Assembly (NCBI GenBank): GCA_017959195.1
Contig: JAGDBE010000091.1
Span: 1-6,583, forward strand
Direction of reading: 5' to 3'
DNA length: 6,583 bases
Source of the DNA: Clostridia bacterium
GTDB lineage: Bacteria; Bacillota; Clostridia; Oscillospirales; CAG-382
Shown: positions 1-5,843 of the stretch, one piece after another
Layout: each line of letters starts with the position of its first letter
Position numbering within the stretch: position 1 is the first letter of the stretch
Made by a program: the position numbers and the translations under genes
Notes under the pieces: model-generated
What the model was told of the DNA's origin: nothing
Databases searched by the model: none
The model's input: only the letters and a program-made list of their open reading frames with translations

Positions 1-35
1 GAAAACGGAAAATAACACGGAAAAAGGTTGATATT

Positions 36-1073
36 TTGGCACAAAAAAACGGCGGAAAAGGTAAAAAAAACGATAAAAAAAGCAGCTTTGCGCCGCAAAA
101 CGCAAGGCCTTTCAAAAAGCGCAGAATTTTGACCGACAGCGCAACAGGCGAGAAGATTTCCGCACCGAAACGCCCGAAAAAGCAGAAAGAAGAAAGAAAG
201 GCGGCAACCCCATCGGAGCTCGCAAAGGCGATACAATGGTTCCCGGGGCACATGACCAAAGCGATACGCGACATAAACGAGAGTTTGTCATACGTCGATA
301 TAGCGATAGAACTGTGCGACGCGAGAATCCCCGTATCCAGCAGAAACCCGAACATATCGAAAATTCTTGGCTCAAAGCCGTATATCACGCTTATGAACAA
401 GTCGTCGCTCGCAGACCCCGAAAAGATTTCGCTCTGGAAAAAATACTACGAAAACGAGGGAAAGACGGTGATTTTCACCGACTGCCACACCGGTTCGGGA
501 ATAAGCGAAATCGTGCCCGCGATAAGGCGGGAGCTCAAGGAAAAGCTTGCCTCCTACGAAAAAAAAGGCATGAAAAGACTGCCGAGGGCGATGATTATAG
601 GGGTTACCAATTCGGGAAAATCCACGCTCATAAATAAACTTTACGGCTCGAAAAAGACCAAGGCGGAAGACCGCGCGGGCGTTACGAGAACCCAGCAGTG
701 GGTAACGGTCGAGGGAAGTGTGGAGCTTCTCGACACGCCGGGAATTCTGTGGCCGAAATTCGACGACGAGGCGGTGGGACTTAATCTTGCTTTCACCGGC
801 GCGATAAAGGACGAAATACTCGATATTGAGGAAATTTCGGTTATTCTTTGCAGAACTCTTGCGGAAAAATATCCGGAATTGCTTAAAAACAGATATAAAC
901 TGACGGATGAAGACCTTGACGGCAGAATGCCGTTTGAAATATTCGAGCAAATAGGCAGAAACAGGGGCTTTCTGATTTCGGGCGGAGAGATTGACACGCT
1001 AAGGACGGCGCGCATGCTGCTCGACGAATTCAGAAGCGGAAAAATAGGAAGAATTACGCTTGAAACGCCGTAA
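36..1073 (+). CDS. rbgA: Ribosome biogenesis GTPase, RbgA/YlqF family (circularly permuted), with basic N-terminal extension
   Basis: This family assists late assembly of the 50S ribosomal subunit, using GTP hydrolysis in the cytoplasm. The GTPase motifs occur in the permuted order G4-G5-G1-G2-G3. Family landmarks are WFPGHM (residues 68-73) and DARIPVSSRNP (95-105). G4 is NKSS (121-124), G1 is GVTNSGKS (189-196), a G2-type threonine lies near TRTQQWV (217-223), and G3 is DTPG (233-236) followed by ILWPKF. The C-terminal helical part (about 270-345) resembles the RbgA RNA-binding tail. At 345 residues it is about 60 longer than Bacillus RbgA; the excess is a Lys/Arg-rich N-terminus (1-65). 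G4 lacks the usual Asp of NKxD. The start is TTG at 36, preceded by AAAGG at 23-27, eight bases away. The frame is open to the window edge, so an earlier start outside the window cannot be excluded. Family assignment is firm; start and exact function are less so. Confidence 0.93.
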   Translation: MAQKNGGKGKKNDKKSSFAPQNARPFKKRRILTDSATGEKISAPKRPKKQKEERKAATPSELAKAIQWFPGHMTKAIRDINESLSYVDIAIELCDARIPVSSRNPNISKILGSKPYITLMNKSSLADPEKISLWKKYYENEGKTVIFTDCHTGSGISEIVPAIRRELKEKLASYEKKGMKRLPRAMIIGVTNSGKSTLINKLYGSKKTKAEDRAGVTRTQQWVTVEGSVELLDTPGILWPKFDDEAVGLNLAFTGAIKDEILDIEEISVILCRTLAEKYPELLKNRYKLTDEDLDGRMPFEIFEQIGRNRGFLISGGEIDTLRTARMLLDEFRSGKIGRITLETP

Positions 1074-1096
1074 AAAATCGGAAACGGGGAGAAAAA

Positions 1097-2254
1097 ATGC
1101 AGACCCAAAAAAAGAGCATAACGATACTCGGTTCAACCGGCTCCATAGGCACGCAGACGATAGAGACCGCATGCCACCTGGGGCTTAAAATCGACGCGCT
1201 TGCCGCAAATTCAAATTCTTCTCTTCTTGAAGAACAGCTGCGGCGCACGGGCGCGAAAATCTGCGCGCTCGCAGACGAAAAGGCGGCAAAGGACTTAAAG
1301 GAAAGAATACCGGACCTCGGCGTTAAAATCCTTGCGGGAAAAGACGCCGCGGCGGAGGTTGCGAAAACTTCACCGTCCGACACGCTTGTTAACGCAATAA
1401 TCGGTTTTTCGGGACTCGTTCCGACGATAGAGGCGATAAAGAGCGGAAAAAACATCGCGATAGCGAACAAGGAAACCCTCGTTGCCGCGGGAGAGCTCGT
1501 AATGCCGCTTGCTCGCGAAAAAAACGTGAGCGTTCTTCCGATAGACAGCGAACACTGCGCAATTCACGAATGCCTTCGCGGCGCGGAAAAAAGCGAGATA
1601 AGAAAACTCATCATAACCGGCTCGGGCGGCCCGTTTTTCGGATTAAAAAAAGAGGAACTCGAAAACGTAACTCCCGAAATGGCGTTAAAGCACCCCAACT
1701 GGACTATGGGAAAGGGCATTACCGTTTACAGCTCGACGCTTGTAAACAAGGGGCTTGAACTTATAGAAGCCATGCGGCTTTTCGACGTTCCCGAAGATAA
1801 AATAGACGTAATCATCAACCGCCAGAGCATAGTTCATTCCCTCGTGGAATTTGCCGACGGCTCGGTGCTCGCGCAGCTTGCAACTCCCGACATGAAGCTC
1901 TGCATACAGTACGCGCTCACCTATCCTCTGCGCGTGGAGGGCTTAACCAAGCCGCTTGATCTTGCGTCGGTCGGAACGCTCAATTTCTATAACATAGACA
2001 ACGACGCGTTTCCGTCTGTTGAAATGGCAAGGCGCGCCGTGAGAACGGGCGGAATAAACCCCTGCGTTTACAACGCGTCAAACGAGACGTGCGTCGATTT
2101 GTTCTTGGAAAGAAAGATAAAATACACCGATATATTCACGCTCATAGACAGCGCGTGCATAAAATTCGGAAAAGGAAACGGCGTTCTTTCGCTCGACGAA
2201 ATAATAAAAGCGGACGCGGAAGCGAGAGAATACGTAAAAGAACTTGTAGGATAA
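1097..2254 (+). CDS. dxr: 1-deoxy-D-xylulose 5-phosphate reductoisomerase (IspC)
   Basis: Converts 1-deoxy-D-xylulose 5-phosphate to 2-C-methyl-D-erythritol 4-phosphate with NADPH and a divalent metal, the committed step of the MEP isoprenoid pathway. The 385-residue length is normal. The N-terminal Rossmann motif is GSTGSIG (12-18) and NKE (124-126) belongs to the cofactor-binding part. The metal-binding pair D150/E152 lies in PIDSEH, and the third acidic ligand is E221 in NKGLE. The substrate-binding S176 in SGGPF, H199 in HPNW, S212, N217 and K218 are all present. The usual segment K-I-T-I-D-S-A-T reads G-I-T-V-Y-S-S-T (207-214), a mild departure. The C-terminal helical domain contains NASNE (326-330). 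ATG at 1097 has GGGGAG at 1086-1091 at ideal spacing. The gene lies 23 bases after rbgA and 4 bases before the transporter, so co-transcription is likely. It is apart from the common uppS-cdsA-dxr-rseP neighbourhood. Confidence 0.97.
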   Translation: MQTQKKSITILGSTGSIGTQTIETACHLGLKIDALAANSNSSLLEEQLRRTGAKICALADEKAAKDLKERIPDLGVKILAGKDAAAEVAKTSPSDTLVNAIIGFSGLVPTIEAIKSGKNIAIANKETLVAAGELVMPLAREKNVSVLPIDSEHCAIHECLRGAEKSEIRKLIITGSGGPFFGLKKEELENVTPEMALKHPNWTMGKGITVYSSTLVNKGLELIEAMRLFDVPEDKIDVIINRQSIVHSLVEFADGSVLAQLATPDMKLCIQYALTYPLRVEGLTKPLDLASVGTLNFYNIDNDAFPSVEMARRAVRTGGINPCVYNASNETCVDLFLERKIKYTDIFTLIDSACIKFGKGNGVLSLDEIIKADAEAREYVKELVG

Positions 2255-2258
2255 CAAT

Positions 2259-3215
2259 ATGAGAAATAAACCGACGTCGGTCATACTGCTGTTTCTGACG
2301 GCGATAATCTGGGGCTTTGCATTTACGGCGCAGGTGGTCGGCGGACGAATAGGAACATTCTATTTTAACGGAATAAGATATCTGCTCGGCGGATTTGCGC
2401 TGATTCCCGTCATATTTTTGTTCGAAAAGAACGTAAAAAACGCGAAAATCTCGGTTTTATCGGGTATCGGGGCGGGTGTGATAATGTTTATCGCGTCAAA
2501 CCTCCAGCAGTGGGGCCTCAATATTACGGAAAGCCCCGGAAAAGGCGGATTTTTGACCGCTCTTTATACGGTTTTCGTGCCGGTAATCGCGAGAATTTTC
2601 ACCAAAAAGAAGACGTCGAGAAACTCGTACTTAGGCGCGTTTGTCGCGCTTGCGGGACTGTTCATGATACTTTCGGGAAATATGAGCTCGACCGAAACGC
2701 CGTTTTTTGAAACGGCTTTGAATTTTTCGCTCTTCGGACGCGCGTTCGGTCTTGATTTCTCGGTGGGATACGGAGACATCATCCTCATTTTGTGCGGACT
2801 TGCGTTCGCGTTCCACATAGTTTTCATAGATTATTACAACCCGAAAATAAGCCCCGTCAGATTTTCAAGCACGCAGTTTATCACCTGCGGAATTATAAGC
2901 ATGACGGCGGCGTACTTCACCGAAAGCATAACGCTTTCGGATATTACGGGAAGCGCGCTTATACCCATACTTTACAGCGGACTTATGTCGACGGCGGTCG
3001 CCTACACTTTGCAGATTATAGGTCAGCGCGGCGTGCACCCGACGGTGTCTGCGATAATTCTCTCGACGGAGAGCATGTTTGCGGCGCTCGGCGGAGCACT
3101 TCTCCTTCACGAGCGGCTTTCCGCCATGGCTTACGCGGGCTGCGCGCTGATGATGGTGGGAATATTTATTGCAAATATCCCGTCGAAAGCGTATAATAAA
3201 AAGGGCGTCAAATAA
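2259..3215 (+). CDS. EamA/DMT-superfamily transporter (ten-helix permease), substrate unknown
   Basis: A 318-residue inner-membrane protein of the drug/metabolite transporter superfamily, usual EamA length. About ten hydrophobic helices can be placed by eye near residues 7-25, 36-55, 65-81, 97-113, 124-140, 172-190, 204-220, 233-252, 261-283 and 288-306, forming two EamA repeats of five. Family-type signatures include AIIWGFAF in helix 1, the LTALYTVFVPV stretch in helix 4, and ILSTESMFAALGGALLLHE (267-285), the usual E-x-x-F/A-A-L...E region near the end. A polar loop of about 30 residues (141-171) separates the two halves and is longer than typical. The tail is basic (KAYNKKGVK), consistent with a cytoplasmic C-terminus. 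The start ATG is 4 bases after the dxr TAA and its ribosome site (TAGGA, 2247-2251) lies in the dxr end, so translation is probably coupled. Substrate cannot be told; members export amino acids, metabolites or drugs. Confidence 0.93.
   Translation: MRNKPTSVILLFLTAIIWGFAFTAQVVGGRIGTFYFNGIRYLLGGFALIPVIFLFEKNVKNAKISVLSGIGAGVIMFIASNLQQWGLNITESPGKGGFLTALYTVFVPVIARIFTKKKTSRNSYLGAFVALAGLFMILSGNMSSTETPFFETALNFSLFGRAFGLDFSVGYGDIILILCGLAFAFHIVFIDYYNPKISPVRFSSTQFITCGIISMTAAYFTESITLSDITGSALIPILYSGLMSTAVAYTLQIIGQRGVHPTVSAIILSTESMFAALGGALLLHERLSAMAYAGCALMMVGIFIANIPSKAYNKKGVK
3169..3197 (+). promoter_or_regulatory. Candidate sigma-A promoter for the flavodiiron/rubrerythrin operon
   Basis: A perfect -10 hexamer TATAAT (3192-3197) is preceded, at exactly 17 bases, by TTGCAA (3169-3174), which matches 4 of 6 positions of TTGACA. 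The elements lie within the last codons of the transporter gene. The expected start of transcription near 3203-3205 would give a leader of about 50 bases before the ATG at 3256, containing the hairpin at 3221-3240. No clear PerR or Rex box is visible around it. The placement fits independent expression of the downstream detoxification genes. Confidence 0.6.
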
Positions 3216-3220
3216 TTGAA

Positions 3221-3240
3221 AAAACCGGAAAAACGGTTTT
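3221..3240 (+). terminator. Leader hairpin: weak terminator or attenuator ahead of the flavodiiron gene
   Basis: A perfect 7-bp inverted repeat, AAAACCG (3221-3227) and CGGTTTT (3234-3240), encloses the loop GAAAAA. The U-run lies in the 3' arm itself and is followed by CGG, so it is at best a weak intrinsic terminator for the upstream group. It is immediately upstream of the ribosome site GGAAGG (3242-3247), so a role in leader stability or translation of the flavodiiron mRNA is equally possible. Confidence 0.35.
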
Positions 3241-3255
3241 CGGAAGGAAGATAAA

Positions 3256-5013
3256 ATGTTTGTAACGAAAGATATAGTTTACGTCGGCGTAAACGACCGT
3301 AAAATCGACCTTTTTGAAGGTCAGTACGACGTGCCGAACGGCATGGCTTACAATTCGTACGTAATCACCGACGACAAAATCGCGGTAATGGACACGGTGG
3401 ACAAGAACTTCACCCACGAGTGGTTTGACAACCTTGCAAACGCGCTCGGAAACAGAACGCCGGACTTTCTCGTCGTTCAGCACATGGAGCCCGACCACTC
3501 GGCGAATATCGCAAACTTTATGAAGGCGTACCCGAACGCCGTTATAGTTTCTTCGGACAAGGCGTTTGCCATGATGAAAAACTTCTTCGGAAACGATTTT
3601 GCCGACAGAAGACTAATAATAAAAGAGGGCGATACTCTTTCCCTCGGAAAGCATGTTCTCAACTTCATTTCCGCGCCCATGGTGCACTGGCCGGAGGTTA
3701 CGCTCACCTACGACAGCACCGATAAAGTGCTCTTTTCGGCGGACGCGTTCGGCAAGTTCGGCGCTCTTGACGTAAACGAGGAATGGGCGTGCGAGGCGAG
3801 AAGATATTATTTCGGACTCGTCGGAAAATACGGCGCGCAGGTGCAGAATCTTCTCAAAAAGGCGTCGGCTCTCGACATACAAATCATCTGTCCGCTTCAC
3901 GGACCGGTGCTTAACGAAAATATTTCCTATTATATAGATCTCTACAACACCTGGTCGAGCTACGCGAGCGAAAGCGAGGGCATTGTAATCGCCTACACCT
4001 CCGTTTACGGAAACACCAAAAAGGCGGTGGAGATGCTTGCCGAAAAGCTGAAAAGCAAGGGCTGCCCCAAGGTGTCGGTTTGCGACCTTGCAAGGTCCGA
4101 TTGGGCGGAAGCGGTGGAAGACGCGTTCAGATATAATAAAATCGTGTTCGCAACGACCACCTACAACGCGGAAATTTTCCCGTTTATGAGGGAATTCATA
4201 ACCAACCTCACCGAGAGGGGCTTCAAAAACAAGACGGTTGCGTTTATCGAAAACGGCTCTTGGGCGCCGCAGGCGATAAAGGTTATGAAGAGCATGCTCG
4301 AACCGTGCAAAAACCTCACCTACTGCGAAAACAGCGTGAGAATAACGTCGGCGCTCAACGAGGAGAGCACGTCTCAGTTGGAAGCGCTTGCGGAAGAACT
4401 CTGCAAGGACTATATCGCCATTGACGGCGAAAGAGCGGACAAAAACAATATGAAGGCGCTCTTCAACATCGGCTACGGACTGTACGTCGTAACGTCAAAC
4501 GACGGCAAAAAGGACAACGGACTGATAGTTAACACCGTAACGCAGGTTACCAACACGCCGAACAGGGTTGCGGTATGCATAAATAAGGAAAATTATTCGC
4601 ATCATATAATTAAAAACACGGGAATAATGAACGTAAACTGCCTATCTACCGCGGCGCCGTTTTCGGTGTTTGAAAACTTCGGTTTTCAGAGCGGAAGAAA
4701 CGTAAATAAATTTGCGTCCGGCGAGTACCCGAAATCGGATAACGGCCTTGTGTTCCTGCCGAAATATATAAACGCGTTTATGTCGCTGAAAGTCGAGCAG
4801 TACGTCGACCTCGAAACGCACGGAATGTTTATATGCTCGGTTACCGAAGCAAGAGTGATTTCCGACACGCCGACCATGACGTATACGTATTATCAGGAAA
4901 ACGTAAAGCCGAAACCCAAAACCGAAGGCAAAAAGGGCTGGGTATGCAAGGTATGCGGATATATCTACGAGGGAGACGAGCTTCCCGAAGATTTCATCTG
5001 CCCGCTGTGCTAG
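3256..5013 (+). CDS. fprA: Flavodiiron protein fused to flavin reductase and rubredoxin (FprA-Hrb type), ending at an in-frame TAG
   Basis: A cytoplasmic four-electron O2 reductase and/or NO reductase in anaerobes, here 585 residues with four modules. Residues 1-240 form the metallo-beta-lactamase-like diiron domain, with ligands H76, E78, D80 (motif HMEPDH), H144 (MVHWPE), D163 (SADAFG) and H215 (CPLHGP). Residues 243-390 form an FMN-binding flavodoxin domain with the phosphate loop near TSVYGNT (248-254). Residues 397-550 form a flavin-reductase-like domain like that of Moorella Hrb. Residues 561-585 form a rubredoxin module with C564, C567, C582 and C585. In Moorella, FprA and Hrb are separate neighbouring proteins; the fusion puts the whole NAD(P)H-to-diiron path on one chain (inference). 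The protein stops directly after the last cysteine at TAG, although the following in-frame codons encode the normal rubredoxin tail. ATG at 3256 has GGAAGG at 3242-3247. Whether NO or O2 is the main substrate is not decidable from the sequence. Confidence 0.95.
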   Translation: MFVTKDIVYVGVNDRKIDLFEGQYDVPNGMAYNSYVITDDKIAVMDTVDKNFTHEWFDNLANALGNRTPDFLVVQHMEPDHSANIANFMKAYPNAVIVSSDKAFAMMKNFFGNDFADRRLIIKEGDTLSLGKHVLNFISAPMVHWPEVTLTYDSTDKVLFSADAFGKFGALDVNEEWACEARRYYFGLVGKYGAQVQNLLKKASALDIQIICPLHGPVLNENISYYIDLYNTWSSYASESEGIVIAYTSVYGNTKKAVEMLAEKLKSKGCPKVSVCDLARSDWAEAVEDAFRYNKIVFATTTYNAEIFPFMREFITNLTERGFKNKTVAFIENGSWAPQAIKVMKSMLEPCKNLTYCENSVRITSALNEESTSQLEALAEELCKDYIAIDGERADKNNMKALFNIGYGLYVVTSNDGKKDNGLIVNTVTQVTNTPNRVAVCINKENYSHHIIKNTGIMNVNCLSTAAPFSVFENFGFQSGRNVNKFASGEYPKSDNGLVFLPKYINAFMSLKVEQYVDLETHGMFICSVTEARVISDTPTMTYTYYQENVKPKPKTEGKKGWVCKVCGYIYEGDELPEDFICPLC

Positions 5014-5046
5014 CACGGCGCGTCCGATTTTGAACCAATAAAATAA
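5011..5046 (+). other. In-frame amber codon followed by conserved rubredoxin tail of the flavodiiron fusion
   Basis: After the annotated TAG (5011-5013) the same frame reads HGASDFEPIK and then TAA (5044-5046). Rubredoxin modules of this type normally continue CPLC-K-HG-x-x-DFE, so both the residues after the stop and the missing lysine (AAG differs from TAG by one base) fit an uninterrupted ancestral gene. Read through, the protein would be 596 residues. The tail carries the conserved Phe that packs on the rubredoxin core, so the 585-residue form is likely less stable in this domain, although all four iron-binding cysteines are kept. It could be a recent nonsense mutation, a sequencing error, or a UAG decoded as an amino acid. 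Confidence 0.8.
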
Positions 5047-5069
5047 AAATATATTACGGAGGGAAAAAC

Positions 5070-5444
5070 ATGGAAATGAAATTTTATCGCTGCGAGATCT
5101 GCGGACAGATTGTCGCAATCGTAAAGAAGACGGGCTCGCCTCTCGTGTGCTGCGGACAGCCGATGAAGGAAATAATTCCCGGAACGACGGACGCCGCCGC
5201 CGAAAAGCACGTACCCGTTTATGAGGTAAAAGACGGAAAAGTTATCGTGAAAATAGGCGAAATCGCTCATCCCATGACCGAAGAACACTATATCGAATGG
5301 GTATCCGTTCAGACGACGGGCGGAAATCAGAGAAAGGCGCTCAAACCCGGAGACGCACCTGAAGTTTGCTTCTCAATATGCGACGGCGACGAGGTAGAGG
5401 CGGTTTACGCTTACTGCAACTTACATAGTCTTTGGAAAAAGTAA
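5070..5444 (+). CDS. dfx: Desulfoferrodoxin, 2Fe superoxide reductase
   Basis: Reduces superoxide to hydrogen peroxide in the cytoplasm without producing O2, taking electrons from rubredoxin. The 124-residue length is typical of two-iron superoxide reductases. The N-terminal desulforedoxin-like centre has C8, C11, C27 and C28 (CEIC ... VCC). The catalytic Fe(His4Cys) centre has H47 in EKHVPV, H67 in AHPM, H73 in EEHY, then C116 and H119 in YCNLHSLW. The active-site Glu/Lys pair just before H47 (E45, K46) is present. Nothing appears missing. ATG at 5070 was chosen over the ATG at 5076 because GGAGGG (5058-5063) is six bases from the first. The gene lies 56 bases after the TAG of the flavodiiron gene, or 23 after the TAA that ends its read-through frame. 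The peroxide product can be removed by the rubrerythrin encoded downstream. Confidence 0.97.
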   Translation: MEMKFYRCEICGQIVAIVKKTGSPLVCCGQPMKEIIPGTTDAAAEKHVPVYEVKDGKVIVKIGEIAHPMTEEHYIEWVSVQTTGGNQRKALKPGDAPEVCFSICDGDEVEAVYAYCNLHSLWKK

Positions 5445-5464
5445 AATAAAGACGGAGAACTGAA

Positions 5465-5662
5465 ATGGTAAAGCTTAATCCCGACAAAGAGATAGTGCAG
5501 ACCGTCAGAGAGGGACTCAAAAGGACGGGCGGCTACTGCCCCTGCCGCAGAGAGCGCACGGAAGACTATAAATGCATGTGCAAGGAGTTCAGAACGCAGA
5601 TAGAAGACCCCGATTTCGAAGGTTTCTGCCACTGCATGCTCTATTATAAGACGAAGGAATAA
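5465..5662 (+). CDS. Ferredoxin:thioredoxin reductase catalytic-subunit-like protein (FTR beta family)
   Basis: A 65-residue protein with the family's three CxC pairs: CPC (25-27), CMC (37-39) and CHC (55-57), the last in FCHCMLYY. In characterised members four of these six cysteines hold a [4Fe-4S] cluster and two form the redox-active disulfide that reduces thioredoxin or other disulfides. The pairs are separated by 9 and 15 residues, whereas the plant enzyme has 16 and 8, so cluster geometry may differ. The protein is shorter than the plant catalytic chain, and no variable subunit, ferredoxin or thioredoxin gene is in the window. It sits between dfx and a free rubredoxin gene, 20 bases after dfx, with GGAG at 5454-5457 before ATG 5465. 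Inferred role: disulfide reduction tied to the oxidative-stress genes, with electrons from ferredoxin or rubredoxin. Family assignment is strong; the partner and substrate are unknown. Confidence 0.87.
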   Translation: MVKLNPDKEIVQTVREGLKRTGGYCPCRRERTEDYKCMCKEFRTQIEDPDFEGFCHCMLYYKTKE

Positions 5663-5691
5663 ATAAATATATACTCAAGGAGGAAAAACAG

Positions 5692-5826
5692 ATGAAATAC
5701 GTGTGTAAGACGTGCGGCTACGTTTACGACGAAGCCGAAGAAGGCGTAAAGTTCGAAGAACTTCCGGATACGTGGGTATGCCCGCTGTGCGGAGAACCCA
5801 AAAGCGAATTTGAAGCTCAGGAATAA
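5692..5826 (+). CDS. Rubredoxin, short 44-residue form
   Basis: A small cytoplasmic one-electron carrier with a single Fe(Cys)4 site. It starts MKYVCKTCGYVYDEAEEG and has C5, C8, C30 and C33, the second pair in WVCPLCGEPKSEFEA. Conserved aromatics Y10, W28 and F40 are in place. It has 44 residues rather than the usual 52-54; only 21 residues lie between the cysteine pairs instead of about 29, a hairpin deletion like that of the 45-residue Desulfovibrio desulfuricans rubredoxin. It is complete: perfect AAGGAGG at 5677-5683, eight bases before ATG, and a TAA stop. It lies 29 bases after the FTR-like gene and 17 before rubrerythrin. Inferred role: electron donor to desulfoferrodoxin, rubrerythrin and perhaps the flavodiiron protein or FTR-like protein. 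It is easily missed by length-filtered gene callers. Confidence 0.95.
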   Translation: MKYVCKTCGYVYDEAEEGVKFEELPDTWVCPLCGEPKSEFEAQE

Positions 5827-5843
5827 ATAAAGGAGATAAAAAT

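Noticed and set aside
1..15. Possible last codons of an upstream gene (E-N-G-K then TAA)
   Set aside because: Only four codons are in the window, so nothing separates this from chance.
372..1108. Minus-strand open frames opposite the RbgA-like gene
   Set aside because: They run antisense to a gene with clear GTPase motifs, show no domain features, and have low-complexity Ser/Phe/Arg-rich translations.
5011..5013. Genome-wide reassignment of TAG to an amino acid
   Set aside because: A single in-frame TAG is seen and no other gene in the window contains one internally. The window neither proves nor excludes recoding, so I keep only the local observation.
5030..5055. Possible promoter before dfx (TTGAAC and TATATT)
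   Set aside because: The spacer would be only 14 bases, and transcription would start on or after the dfx ribosome site. The A/T-rich stretch is more simply a spacer within the operon.
5076..5078. Alternative ATG start for desulfoferrodoxin
   Set aside because: It would be 12 bases from GGAGGG, whereas the ATG at 5070 is at the ideal six.
4642..5118. Minus-strand open frame spanning the flavodiiron end and desulfoferrodoxin start
   Set aside because: It overlaps two well-supported genes and the ribosome site of dfx, and shows no recognisable motif.
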